From Desulfosudis oleivorans Hxd3 (GTDB taxonomy: Bacteria; Desulfobacterota; Desulfobacteria; Desulfobacterales; Desulfosudaceae), in assembly GCF_000018405.1 (NCBI RefSeq), contig NC_009943.1, positions 1,863,001-1,927,000 of the forward strand: a stretch of 64,000 nucleotides of DNA. Reading direction: 5' to 3'. Positions 15,829 to 24,874 of this stretch are shown in pieces. Position numbers and translations under genes: made by a program. The notes beneath the pieces were generated by a model. That model saw nothing but the letters and a program-made list of their open reading frames with translations, searched no databases and was not told the DNA's origin. Each line of letters opens with the position of its first letter. Position 1 is the stretch's first letter.

Positions 15829-17637
15829 TTATGGGTCTGTTTTATGGGTCTGGCCGGAAGATGAGTGCGCGTTCAGCTCTTCGGCCATGCGGCGGTACTT
15901 TCCGGCTGCCTCCTGTTTTCCCTGGGCCTCCAGCACTTCGGCCAGGGCCAGGTAGGCGGTGGTGTCTTTGGCGGCAAATTTCAGGTAGCGGCCAAAGGCC
16001 GATACCGCGCCATCAAGATCGTTCTGCATTCTGCAGGCCCGGCCAAGGTCGTATAAAGCGCTAACGCCGCTGCCGTCGGCGGCCAGGGCCGCCTTCAGGT
16101 GGACCGCTGCCTGAACGGGATTTTTTGCCGCCAGACAGATATTTCCCATGGCATGGTGGGCGGCGGCAAAGCCGGGTTTCAGGCGGAGTGCCGCGGCAAA
16201 GCAGGATTCGGCTGCCGCGGTTTCCTGTATCGCCAGATGGGCGGTTCCCAGATTGTAGTGCAGTTCCGGCTGGTCCGGCGCGAGTGCGAGCGCTTTTTGA
16301 AAAAGGGTGATGGCCTCCGCTGTTTTGCCGAGCACCTGTTTGGTATGGGCCAGCCCGTTATAGGCCGCCAGTGAGGTGGGGTGGGCGGCGAGTGCCCGGG
16401 CAAAGTATGGTTCCGCTGCCTCCGGTTGTTTTTGCCGGTTGTACTGACGGCCAAGATCCAGAAGGATCGACAGATTATCAGGATTCAGCGCAAGGGCCTT
16501 CTGAAAAGCGGCCACGGCGTTTTCATTCTGACCGGTGCGGGACAGGGCCCTGCCCAGATCCTTGTGAAGTTCGGCCTGTTGATTATTGACGGCTATGGCG
16601 GCCTGAAGGTGGCGAATGGCCGCCTGAAACCGGCCCTGCCGGTAAAGGATGCCCCCCAACCGGTGGTGGCATTGAAAATCCGCCGGGTTGCGCGTAAGCA
16701 TATCGCGGTAAACGGCAATGGCCCGATCCGGCCTGCCTGCACGAAGAAATTTCTCAGCATCGGCACGGGTCAGGGTCCCGGCATCCATGACCGGGGGCTC
16801 AGGAGGGCGGGCCTGCATGCGAGACGCGATGGGTGCAAGAGCGGCGATAAAGTGTTCCAGGCCGGAAAACCGGTGGTCCGGATTCTTGGCTATTGCCTTT
16901 AACACAATGGCCTCCAGGGCCGGTGGAATCTCCGGGTTATACAGGCGTGGTGGCGGCGGTTGTGCCTGAACATGCATAATCGCGGTTGCCGTGGGTGTGA
17001 TGCCGTAAAAAGGCTTTTCTTCCGTAAGCAGCTCAAAAAGGACAACCCCCAGGGAATAGAGGTCGGTTCTGCCATCCAGTGCACGGCCCAGGGCGTGTTC
17101 CGGCGCCATATAAACAGCGGTGCCGCCGATGCGCCGGTGGGGCGGTGGCGGCGGCGCGTTTTTCTCAATCACCAGGGCCATGCCGAAGTCGCACAGCTTG
17201 GGCATGGGCGGGGTGCGCCGGCCATCGATCAGGATGTTTTCCGGTTTGACGTCAAGGTGCAGGATGTTGTGCTGATGAAGATAGGCAAGTGCCCGGGCAA
17301 CGGCCATGACGACACTGAGAACACGCCCCATATCCGGCCTTTCCCTCCGTTCCATAATCAGGCTGTGGCCTTCCACAAATTCGGCAACCAGGTAAGGCTG
17401 ATGGTCGTGTTCACCGTGATCGTACAGAGATATGATGCCGGGATGGGAGAGCCGTGAAAGCAGGCCGGCCTCTTTTCTGAGGGTCAGGGCGGCACTTTCC
17501 TCTTTTGCGTTGTCGGCCAGGGCCAGCTTCAGGATTGCCACGCGGTTGTGCCGCTGATCAAACACCTTGTAGAGGCGTGACAGTTTGGTTTCGCACAGCA
17601 GGTTCAGCACACGATAAGGGCCGATTCTGGCAACCAT
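15829..17637 (-). CDS. Serine/threonine protein kinase with TPR repeats
   Basis: This 602-residue eukaryotic-like (Hanks-type) kinase opens with a kinase domain at about residues 5-270. VAILK carries the ATP lysine (K37), HLDVKPENIL the catalytic loop (D129), LCDFGMAL the DFG motif (D150) and YMAPEHALG the APE motif. The usual HRD arginine is Leu (HLD), so activation-loop control may be relaxed. Residues about 285-590 are tandem TPRs (for example NPADFQCHHRLGGILYRQGR, NPDNLSILLDLGRQYNRQ), likely a substrate-binding or scaffold domain. No transmembrane segment is evident, so it should be cytosolic. No phosphatase gene lies beside it. Confidence 0.92.
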   Translation of the reverse strand: MVARIGPYRVLNLLCETKLSRLYKVFDQRHNRVAILKLALADNAKEESAALTLRKEAGLLSRLSHPGIISLYDHGEHDHQPYLVAEFVEGHSLIMERRERPDMGRVLSVVMAVARALAYLHQHNILHLDVKPENILIDGRRTPPMPKLCDFGMALVIEKNAPPPPPHRRIGGTAVYMAPEHALGRALDGRTDLYSLGVVLFELLTEEKPFYGITPTATAIMHVQAQPPPPRLYNPEIPPALEAIVLKAIAKNPDHRFSGLEHFIAALAPIASRMQARPPEPPVMDAGTLTRADAEKFLRAGRPDRAIAVYRDMLTRNPADFQCHHRLGGILYRQGRFQAAIRHLQAAIAVNNQQAELHKDLGRALSRTGQNENAVAAFQKALALNPDNLSILLDLGRQYNRQKQPEAAEPYFARALAAHPTSLAAYNGLAHTKQVLGKTAEAITLFQKALALAPDQPELHYNLGTAHLAIQETAAAESCFAAALRLKPGFAAAHHAMGNICLAAKNPVQAAVHLKAALAADGSGVSALYDLGRACRMQNDLDGAVSAFGRYLKFAAKDTTAYLALAEVLEAQGKQEAAGKYRRMAEELNAHSSSGQTHKTDP

Positions 17638-17792
17638 TCTGTTCCCTTTTAAAAAGCGTTGTCTGCCCTGAAAGGTTCACCCGTCCGGGGCTGTTGGAAA
17701 AAATTCGCAAAAGATTGAGGTTGATGGTACCAATGGCAGGTTCAGGGGTAAAGGGATTTGTGCGGCGAAAAGAGAAAAGGTAGAATGGCGTC

Positions 17793-18596
17793 ATGTCACT
17801 TCCCGATTTGAAAAGAAAAAAGCTGCTGGCGCGACTGTACCGCCGGTATAACAGGCGGTCCTACGTATCGCCCGATCCACTTGAGTGTCTTTACCGTTTT
17901 GACGAGGTAAAGGACCGTGAGTTGGCGGCCCTGATAGCCGCCTGCCTGGCCTATGGCCGGGTGGCCCAGATCGTGAAAAGTGTTTCCGCCGTTCTGAATG
18001 TCATGGGGCCGTCACCTCACGACTTTATTTGCTCTGGCACACCGGCCCGGTTTGAAAAAGAGTTTGCCGGGTTTCGACACCGGTTTGCCGATGAGGTCCA
18101 CCTGGGGGCCCTGCTGGCGGGAATGCGGCAGGTGCTTCTGGCATACGGATCGTTAAATGCCTGTTTTGTTGAGGGCCTTCGAAAGAAAGACCCCACCGTG
18201 ATTCCGGCCCTTTCTGCTTTTGTCGACCGTCTCAACGCCGACGCCGGGGGCATCGGCCATCTGCTGGCCGACCCCCGGAAGGGCAGCGCCTGCAAGCGGC
18301 TGAACCTGTTTCTGCGATGGATGGTGAGAAAAGACAGTGTCGATCCGGGTGGCTGGGCCGGCATTCCCCGTGCAAAGCTGGTGGTGCCCCTGGACACCCA
18401 CATGCACGCCATCGGCCTTGCCCTGGGCCTGACCCGGCGGCAACAGGCCGATTGTGTCACGGCGGTCGAAATGACACAGGGATTTGCCTGCTTTTCCCCC
18501 CGTGATCCGGTGAAGTATGATTTTGCCCTGACACGCTTCGGCATTCGACAGGAGATGAAGGTTGACGACCTGATCCGTATGGCGGACTGCGCGTAA
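17793..18596 (+). CDS. TIGR02757 / DUF2400 family protein
   Basis: This 267-residue protein matches the conserved DUF2400 pattern: LLARLYRRYNRRSYVSPDPL, ALIAACLAYGRVAQIVKS, CKRLNLFLRWMVRKD, VVPLDTHMHAIGLALGL and CFSPRDPVKYDFALTRFGI. The family is widespread but of unknown function; the conserved DTHMH and DPVKYDF blocks suggest a catalytic or metal site (inference). It is divergent from the kinase gene. The start has AAAAGG about 13 bases upstream, which is rather far. Confidence 0.85.
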   Translation: MSLPDLKRKKLLARLYRRYNRRSYVSPDPLECLYRFDEVKDRELAALIAACLAYGRVAQIVKSVSAVLNVMGPSPHDFICSGTPARFEKEFAGFRHRFADEVHLGALLAGMRQVLLAYGSLNACFVEGLRKKDPTVIPALSAFVDRLNADAGGIGHLLADPRKGSACKRLNLFLRWMVRKDSVDPGGWAGIPRAKLVVPLDTHMHAIGLALGLTRRQQADCVTAVEMTQGFACFSPRDPVKYDFALTRFGIRQEMKVDDLIRMADCA

Positions 18597-18722
18597 GCAG
18601 GCGGAACAGGTCAAGGATCGGTCTGCCTTGGCACCGCCTGGATGTGAATGTTCTTTCAGCCGGTTTGCCGTGTTTCCAAATTGTTTGCATGGGCCGGCGC
18701 GTTCATGTAGAATTCAGGGCCT

Positions 18723-19598
18723 ATGAAGACCTATTACGACTGTATTCCCTGCTTTATGAAACAGGCCCTTGGCGCGACCCGGCTGGTGACCGGGAATCCA
18801 AAACTCCACGAAGCGGTGCTTCGGGAAATGGCCAAAAAGATCAGCACGATGGACTTGAACCAGTCACCGCCCCTCATGGGTCGGGAGATTCACCGGACCG
18901 TTCGTTCCCTGACCGGCATAGATGACCCCTACCGGGAGGTCAAGGATTTTTACAACCGGTTTGCCATGGACATGTATGACGACCTGAAAAAAAAGGTCGC
19001 GGCTTCGACCCCGCCCCTGGAAACCGCCGTGAAACTGGCCATTGCCGGCAACATCATCGATTTTGGCGTCAGCAGCGACCTGGATGTGGAACTGGTGCGT
19101 CAAACCATTGACAACGCCTTATCCGAACCGGTTTTCGGGGACATAAACGTTTTTGCCGAAGCCGTGGCAAAAGCCGAAACCATTCTTTACCTGGGTGATA
19201 ATGCCGGGGAGATCCTGTTTGACCGGATTCTCATTGAGACCCTGCCCACCGGAAAGGTGGTGTTCGTGACAAGGGGCGGCCCGGTGATCAACGACGTCAC
19301 TTTCGCGGACGCAGAAACCGTGGGGTTGACATCGTTGGTACAGGTCATGGACAATGGCGCGGATGTGCCGGGGACCGCCCTCTCCGAATGCTCCGACGCA
19401 TTTGTTCAGGCGTTTGAGAAGGCAGACATGATCATTGCCAAGGGCCAGGGCAACTACGAAACGCTTTCCGAGACGGATCAGGCGGAAAAAATATTTTTTC
19501 TCTTCAAGGTCAAGTGCCCGGTGGTGGCCCGTGATATCGGTCGTGAAATGGGCCGGGCCGTGGCCGTCTCCATAAACAGCGAAAAGGTCGGATATTGA
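18723..19598 (+). CDS. DUF89 / ARMT1-like family protein
   Basis: This 291-residue protein of the DUF89 family contains damage-control phosphatase-like enzymes. N-terminal CIPCFMKQAL carries the two Cys typical of the prokaryotic subgroup. LYLGDNAGEILFDRILIE has the metal-binding Asp-Asn motif, and FVTRGGPVINDVTFADAE and IIAKGQGNYETLSE follow. In the family, metal-dependent removal of phosphate from damaged sugar phosphates or metabolites is known; the substrate here is unknown. It overlaps or abuts the TrmO-like gene that follows (start 2 bases after this stop), so the two are coupled. Confidence 0.87.
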   Translation: MKTYYDCIPCFMKQALGATRLVTGNPKLHEAVLREMAKKISTMDLNQSPPLMGREIHRTVRSLTGIDDPYREVKDFYNRFAMDMYDDLKKKVAASTPPLETAVKLAIAGNIIDFGVSSDLDVELVRQTIDNALSEPVFGDINVFAEAVAKAETILYLGDNAGEILFDRILIETLPTGKVVFVTRGGPVINDVTFADAETVGLTSLVQVMDNGADVPGTALSECSDAFVQAFEKADMIIAKGQGNYETLSETDQAEKIFFLFKVKCPVVARDIGREMGRAVAVSINSEKVGY

Positions 19599-19600
19599 AA

Positions 19601-20038
19601 ATGAACGAGACCATGACCATTACCATGCAGCCGATCGGTGTCGTGAACACCGACGCCACAGAGATTCCCAGACACTGGAGCGTGTCCGATGTGCAGGGCC
19701 GGCTGGAGATCGACCCGCAATATGCCGCCGGACTCTCCGATATTCAGCCCGGTTCTAAAATTGTGGTACTGTTTTGCTTTCACAAGAGCCCGGCCTTTGA
19801 TCCGGTCCGCCATCTGCGCCAGACCCCGCCCCACAGAGAAGGTCCCCTGGGCGTGTTTTCCATCTGCTCGCCGAGGCGGCCCAACCCCATCGGCCTTTCC
19901 GTGCTTGATGTGCTTGAGATTCAGGGCACGGTTATTCATGTCAGGGGGCTTGACATGCTGGATGGCACACCGATTCTGGATATCAAGCCCTATATTGAAG
20001 GCCGGCAGGACTGCCCCAGCTATACAGGCGACGGGTAG
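19601..20038 (+). CDS. TrmO-like tRNA (N6-threonylcarbamoyladenosine37-N6)-methyltransferase
   Basis: This small beta-barrel SAM-dependent methyltransferase of the TsaA/TrmO (UPF0066) family has 145 residues. Motifs are QPIGVVNTDATEIPR, IVVLFCFHKSPAFD, TPPHREGPLGVFSICSPRRPNPIGLSVL split across the SAM pocket, and LDMLDGTPILDIKPYI. Characterised TrmO methylates t6A37 in tRNA-Thr, but many short archaeal and bacterial homologues are untested, so the exact substrate is inferred. ATG at 19601 is chosen; ATG at 19613 is also possible. It is transcribed with the DUF89 gene. Confidence 0.85.
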   Translation: MNETMTITMQPIGVVNTDATEIPRHWSVSDVQGRLEIDPQYAAGLSDIQPGSKIVVLFCFHKSPAFDPVRHLRQTPPHREGPLGVFSICSPRRPNPIGLSVLDVLEIQGTVIHVRGLDMLDGTPILDIKPYIEGRQDCPSYTGDG

Positions 20039-20078
20039 ACCTCTTTTTATGGAATGAAGCCAATCAAGAAGTGACGAT

Positions 20079-22382
20079 ATGAAAAACTCAAGACGATTCA
20101 TCTGTATTGTCGGCGTGGCCCTTCTGCTGGCGGTCATGGGCTGCCAGACGGAGGACACCTCCCCCGGCGCCCTGGTGCAAAAGGGAAACAACCTCTTTTT
20201 CAAAGGGGACTACCGGCAGGCGGAACAGGCCTACCGGCAGGCCATTGATACCGAGCCCTCCCTTGTTTCTGCCTGGATGGGGCTTGCCGAGACCCGTCTC
20301 AAACTGGGCGATGTAAAAGAGGCCACCGATGCCTATGCCCGGCTGCTTGAGATCGATCCCGGTCATGTCCCTGCCCGGCTGAACATGGCCCGGTTTGATC
20401 TTCTCTCCAACCGGCTGGAAGCCGCGGAACAGGGAGTGCAGCAGGTGCTGTCCGTGGAACCGGCCAACATTGACGCCCTTTTTCTGTTTGCCGAAATTTG
20501 TGAGAAAGAGGGCCGCTTCAAACAGGCCGAACAGCTTTATGGCCGGGTACTTTCCGTTCAGAGAGACAATACCGCCGCCCTGTTGCGGCTTGGCGCCATT
20601 TTCGCGAAGACCGGTGATACGGTTCAGGCCAGGGCGCATCTGGAACAGGCGGTGGCCGTGGACCCGTCCGCCATAGACCCCCGCCTGGTGCTGTTTAATT
20701 TTCATATGAGCCGAAAGGATTATTCGGCTGCTGAAAAGGCGCTGGCCGAGGCGGTGGCGGCCCATCCGGAGAACCCGGATTTGCATATCCTGCTGGGTAA
20801 TTTTTATTTTTCCCGAAAACAGCCGGACCAGGCGGAACAGGCTTTTTTAAAGGCTGTTGAGACAGGCGGGGATCACCTGCCGGCTCGTTTGGCCGCCGCC
20901 AATTTTTACCGGGCTGTGGGCAGGCCGGACAAGGCCCTGGAGATGTACCGGTCAGCCCTGGCGGTCAACCCTCGCAGCCTTCGTGCCCGGCATGCACTGG
21001 CAGGGTTTTACCTGGAGAATAATCTCCTGGATGCGGCTGCAAAGGAAGTGGAAACCATTTTGCAGGCAAACGACACATACCTCCCGGCCCGCCTGCTCAA
21101 AATCCGGTTGCTGATTGTCCGACAGGAGTATGACCGGGCCATCTCCCTTTGTGATGCCTATCTGACGGAAAACCCGACCTCCAGCGACCTTTATTATGCC
21201 AAAGGCCTGGCCTTCTGGCACAAGGAGGACCTGGTTTCCGCTGAAAAGGCCGTTTCTCGTGCGATTGCCCTTTCACCGGGCAATATCAGCGCCCGGCTTC
21301 GGCTGGCCGATATCTATCTGAAAATGGGTGAAACGGAAAAGGCCCAGGCAGTTAACCGGGAATTGCTGGCTTTTCTGCAGGAGCACCTGAACCTGGAGGT
21401 CGTGCCCGCCGGCGCGGTCGATCCTGAAAGGACCCGGCCCCGGGGGCTGGACTCTTTTGGGTCTCTGCTGGACATCGCCGACGCGCATCCCTTTGGTGAT
21501 GCTGAACGCCTGAGCGGCCTGATGGAAAGATATGAACAGACCATTGAAGGATTTGAGGCGGCATTGCGAAAAAATCCCCTTCAGGCCGGGCTGTTTGAAA
21601 ATATCGTGTTTCTTAAGGGTGTGAAAGGAGAGTACGACAAGGCCATCGATCGATGCAACCAGCGGGTGGCCTCGCTTGAGCAGATGGCCGATATCGCTCC
21701 GGAACAGCGGCAGTCCCTTATGGCGGCTGTCTATGCCCTTAAGGGGGACCTGTATCTGGCCAAGGGTGATCGGGAAAAGGCAAAAACCGCCTTTCAGCAG
21801 GCTGTTTCCATGGACCCCGATACCCTGAAATCCTATTTTGCTTTGGCCAGGCTTCATATTCTGGAAAAGGACCTGGACGGCGCCATCTCGCAGTATCGTA
21901 CCATCCTGAACAGGCATCCTCAGCAGGCCGGGCCTCATATGCTGCTGGGCGTACTTTACAAAATGAAGGAGGCACCGGAACAGGCGGAATATCATTACCG
22001 GGCCGCCCTGGACGAAGACCCTGAACTGGCCCAGGCCGCCAACAACCTGGCCTACCTGCTTTCGGAAAATCCGGACCGGCTGGACGAAGCCCTGGATTTC
22101 GCCCTGCGCGCCCGGTCCCAGGCCCCGGAGGATCCCTACATCATGGATACGTTGGGCTGGATTTACTACCGGATGGAGCGGTATGACAAGGCCCTTGAGC
22201 ATTTACAGGCGGCGGCCGATCGCATTCCCGACAATGTCACGGTGAACTATCACCTTGGCATGACCTACTACCGGCAAGGCCAGTTTGAGCAGGCCCGTAT
22301 TTTTCTTGACAGAGCATTGAGTCTCAACGGGAAGTTTTATGGAGCAGATGAGGCCCGAACCCTTCTGGATGAGCTGATGTAA
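20079..22382 (+). CDS. Large TPR-repeat lipoprotein
   Basis: This 767-residue protein has a lipoprotein signal (FICIVGVALLLAVMGC, lipobox VMGC). Tandem tetratricopeptide repeats then run nearly end to end: GNNLFFKGDYRQAEQAYRQA, MARFDLLSNRLEAAEQ, GLAFWHKEDLVSAEKAVSRA, YYRMERYDKALEHLQAAA. A non-TPR insert sits near residues 430-480 (VVPAGAVDPERTRPRGLDSF). It is likely a periplasmic or outer-membrane scaffold in secretion or surface-polymer assembly, as for PrsT-like TPR lipoproteins, but no exopolysaccharide genes are adjacent. The next gene encodes a membrane coiled-coil protein and may form a pair with it. Confidence 0.85.
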   Translation: MKNSRRFICIVGVALLLAVMGCQTEDTSPGALVQKGNNLFFKGDYRQAEQAYRQAIDTEPSLVSAWMGLAETRLKLGDVKEATDAYARLLEIDPGHVPARLNMARFDLLSNRLEAAEQGVQQVLSVEPANIDALFLFAEICEKEGRFKQAEQLYGRVLSVQRDNTAALLRLGAIFAKTGDTVQARAHLEQAVAVDPSAIDPRLVLFNFHMSRKDYSAAEKALAEAVAAHPENPDLHILLGNFYFSRKQPDQAEQAFLKAVETGGDHLPARLAAANFYRAVGRPDKALEMYRSALAVNPRSLRARHALAGFYLENNLLDAAAKEVETILQANDTYLPARLLKIRLLIVRQEYDRAISLCDAYLTENPTSSDLYYAKGLAFWHKEDLVSAEKAVSRAIALSPGNISARLRLADIYLKMGETEKAQAVNRELLAFLQEHLNLEVVPAGAVDPERTRPRGLDSFGSLLDIADAHPFGDAERLSGLMERYEQTIEGFEAALRKNPLQAGLFENIVFLKGVKGEYDKAIDRCNQRVASLEQMADIAPEQRQSLMAAVYALKGDLYLAKGDREKAKTAFQQAVSMDPDTLKSYFALARLHILEKDLDGAISQYRTILNRHPQQAGPHMLLGVLYKMKEAPEQAEYHYRAALDEDPELAQAANNLAYLLSENPDRLDEALDFALRARSQAPEDPYIMDTLGWIYYRMERYDKALEHLQAAADRIPDNVTVNYHLGMTYYRQGQFEQARIFLDRALSLNGKFYGADEARTLLDELM

Positions 22383-22418
22383 ACCGATTGCAGACGGTTT
22401 TTTCTTATTGACAGGCCA

Positions 22419-23564
22419 ATGAAATATTTTCCCATAAAAACACTGATCATCTTTCTGGTACTGATGCCGGCGGTTTATATCTCGGGCGTTTTTCTGCTGG
22501 AACATCATGTCCAGAAGCAATATGCATCGGACATTGAGAACCTTTATATCGGTGACACACAGCCGTTGCTGGAAGGCCGCATACGGCTGAAAGACGCGGT
22601 TGCCGCCAACATAGACACCTACCTGCGCGGCCGGCAACTCAATCCATTGGGCATAAAGGCCGATGTCCTGGTCCTGGCCGGCAACCAGATCATGATCTAT
22701 CCCGCGTTTCCCGACTCCGACGCGGAGGCTTTAAATCCCCTGTCCCAGGAGCAGGTTGCTTCGAATAATTTTCGCCTGATGAATGAAGGGCTGTCGGTGC
22801 GCGTGGATGTTTCCCTGGCCAGGGGGTCTTTTCTGGACGTGGGCATCATCGGCGGCTACCTGATGGTCGCCGGGTTCGTATTTCTTTATTTTTATCGGGC
22901 CGGCCTGCGCCGGGCAAGGGCGGATGAGGCCAGCCGCCAGGAGGAGATTCACCGCCTCAGAGAGGCCGAGAACCAGCACTACAGCCGGATCATGCTGTTA
23001 AGCGAGGAGAGAAAACGGCTGGCCGGTGAGATTGAACAGACCCGGAAAAACCTTTCTGAGTACCGGGCCACGGCCAGCCGGACCGAGGACCAGCTGCTCG
23101 ATGAGATGATCGCCCTGGAGGAAAAGGTCAACATGAGCATGGCCCTTTCCGAGGAGCTGCGGCGTGAGAACGAAGCCCTGCGACAGGTCGCTGAAGCGCG
23201 CGATACGGAAAAACAGAAAACCGGGAAAAAGAGCGCGGCTTACGGAACGGTTGATAAACGGTTCAAGACCCTGTATAAGCAGACCCTTATGCATAAGCGG
23301 GCCCTGGACAGCTTCATGGGGCTGACTGACGACATGAAGATCAAGGCCGAAGAGGTGATCAAGCAGCTGGACAGCGACCCCTCAGGCGCGGATGTGAAAA
23401 GAAAAGTGGACTTACGAAAGAGCCGGGAAAAGATATTTGAAGTGGGGTTTGCCTACAACGGCAGGCTCTATTTCCGCAATATGGACGACGGACGCGCGGA
23501 GGTGCTGATCATCGGCACCAAGAACTCCCAGGTCAAGGACATGTCGTTTCTGGATACGTTGTAG
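22419..23564 (+). CDS. Two-TM coiled-coil membrane protein, unknown function
   Basis: This 381-residue protein is not a family I recognise. A transmembrane helix at about residues 7-27 is followed by a periplasmic domain of about 110 residues containing NLYIGDTQPLLEG and VLVLAGNQIMIYP. A second helix (141-160, GIIGGYLMVAGFVFLYFY) leads to a long cytoplasmic coiled coil (about 165-265, rich in Glu/Arg/Leu) and a small C-terminal globular part ending AEVLIIGTKNSQVKDMSF. The topology resembles a sensor with an extracytoplasmic domain, but there is no HAMP, kinase or cyclase output domain. It follows the TPR lipoprotein by 36 bases and is likely cotranscribed. Confidence 0.75.
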   Translation: MKYFPIKTLIIFLVLMPAVYISGVFLLEHHVQKQYASDIENLYIGDTQPLLEGRIRLKDAVAANIDTYLRGRQLNPLGIKADVLVLAGNQIMIYPAFPDSDAEALNPLSQEQVASNNFRLMNEGLSVRVDVSLARGSFLDVGIIGGYLMVAGFVFLYFYRAGLRRARADEASRQEEIHRLREAENQHYSRIMLLSEERKRLAGEIEQTRKNLSEYRATASRTEDQLLDEMIALEEKVNMSMALSEELRRENEALRQVAEARDTEKQKTGKKSAAYGTVDKRFKTLYKQTLMHKRALDSFMGLTDDMKIKAEEVIKQLDSDPSGADVKRKVDLRKSREKIFEVGFAYNGRLYFRNMDDGRAEVLIIGTKNSQVKDMSFLDTL

Positions 23565-23616
23565 GCCGTTTTATGTGGCCTCCAAATTTTCAGAGCTGTC
23601 AGAACTGCTTATCCAA

Positions 23617-23652
23617 ATCGGGATCGGGATCGGGATCGGGATCGCAATCGGG
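23617..23652. repeat. ATCGGG hexamer array
   Basis: Four perfect ATCGGG copies, then ATCGCA and ATCGGG, lie 52 bases after the stop of the coiled-coil gene. This is the cleanest head-to-tail array in the window, with no inverted arm. Confidence 0.8.
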
Positions 23653-23734
23653 AAGCCGTTTTGTTCCTGCTCCGGTTCCGAGGTGGTAAAAGCTGCCGGA
23701 AAAGTAATTTTTGAGCCCTTAGAATGAGGTATGA

Positions 23735-24874
23735 ATGATATCCAAACGCGCCCGGCAGATCACCCCGTTTCTGGTGATGGATGTCCTGGAAAAAGCCGAC
23801 GAGATGGAGCGGCAGGGCATCGATGTGGTTCACCTGGAGGTGGGAGAGCCTGATTTCGACATTCCGTTGTGCGTGAAAACAGCGGTGGAAAAGGCCCTTG
23901 CCGACGGCCGCACCTACTACACCCACAGCCTGGGCGACATTCGGCTGCGGCAGGCGATCTGCGATCACTACAAAAACCGGTACGGCGTTACCGTGACCCC
24001 TTCCCGGGTGATTGTCACCTCCGGCACCTCGCCGGCCATGATGATGGCGTTTGCCGCCCTGCTGGATCCCGGCGACGAGGTGATTATTTCTGACCCCCAT
24101 TATGCCTGTTATCCCAACTTTATCACCTTTGCCGGGGGCCAACCCGTAACGGTTCCTGTTTACGAGGCCGACGGGTTCCAGTACTCGCCGGAAGCCATTG
24201 CAGCGGCCATGACCGAACGAACCAAGGCCATTTTCATCAACTCCCCTTCAAATCCTACCGGCACGCTGCTCTCCAGGGAGCGAATGGCGGCTATCGCCCG
24301 GTTTGAACCCTACATTATTTCTGATGAGGTCTACCACGGCCTGGTGTACGAGGGCAGGGAACACTCCATTTTGGAATTTACCGACAACGCCTTTGTACTT
24401 AACGGTTTTTCCAAGCTCTACGCCATGACCGGTCTTCGGCTGGGTTACCTGATCGTACCCGAGCCCTTTGTGCGCACGGTCCAGATTCTTCACCAGAACT
24501 TTATGATATCGGCCAACTCGGTGGTGCAGTTCGCCGGCATCGCGGCCCTGGAGCAGGCTGGCGACGACGTGGCCCGCATGAAGGCGATTTACAACGAAAG
24601 GCGTCTTTACATGATCCGCCGGCTGCGGGAGCTTGGGTTTACCATTCCGGTAGAACCCACCGGCGCTTTTTACCTGTTTGTCAATGCCGGGCACCTTTCT
24701 TCCGACTCTTACAGCCTTGCCTTTGACATTCTGGAAAAGGCCCGTGTGGGCGTGGCGCCGGGTATTGATTTCGGGAAAAACGGTGAAGGGTTTCTGCGGT
24801 TTTCCTACGCCAACTCTCTGGAAAACATCGCCGAAGGTCTGAACCGGCTGGAGCCGTATCTTGAACGGCGTTGA
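23735..24874 (+). CDS. Class I/II PLP-dependent aminotransferase
   Basis: This is a fold-type I aminotransferase of 379 residues. Motifs are VHLEVGEPDFDIP (N-terminal substrate loop), TSGTSPAMMMAF (cofactor phosphate), FINSPSNPTG with the PLP-facing Asn, YIISDEVYHGLVY with the pyridine-N Asp and Tyr, and LNGFSKLYAMTGLRLGY with the Schiff-base lysine. The C-terminus has a substrate-carboxylate Arg in EGFLRFSYANS. It resembles AspC/alanine-type transaminases; specificity is not clear. GAGG precedes the ATG. Its last 14 bases overlap the start of the RNA methyltransferase gene. Confidence 0.9.
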   Translation: MISKRARQITPFLVMDVLEKADEMERQGIDVVHLEVGEPDFDIPLCVKTAVEKALADGRTYYTHSLGDIRLRQAICDHYKNRYGVTVTPSRVIVTSGTSPAMMMAFAALLDPGDEVIISDPHYACYPNFITFAGGQPVTVPVYEADGFQYSPEAIAAAMTERTKAIFINSPSNPTGTLLSRERMAAIARFEPYIISDEVYHGLVYEGREHSILEFTDNAFVLNGFSKLYAMTGLRLGYLIVPEPFVRTVQILHQNFMISANSVVQFAGIAALEQAGDDVARMKAIYNERRLYMIRRLRELGFTIPVEPTGAFYLFVNAGHLSSDSYSLAFDILEKARVGVAPGIDFGKNGEGFLRFSYANSLENIAEGLNRLEPYLERR

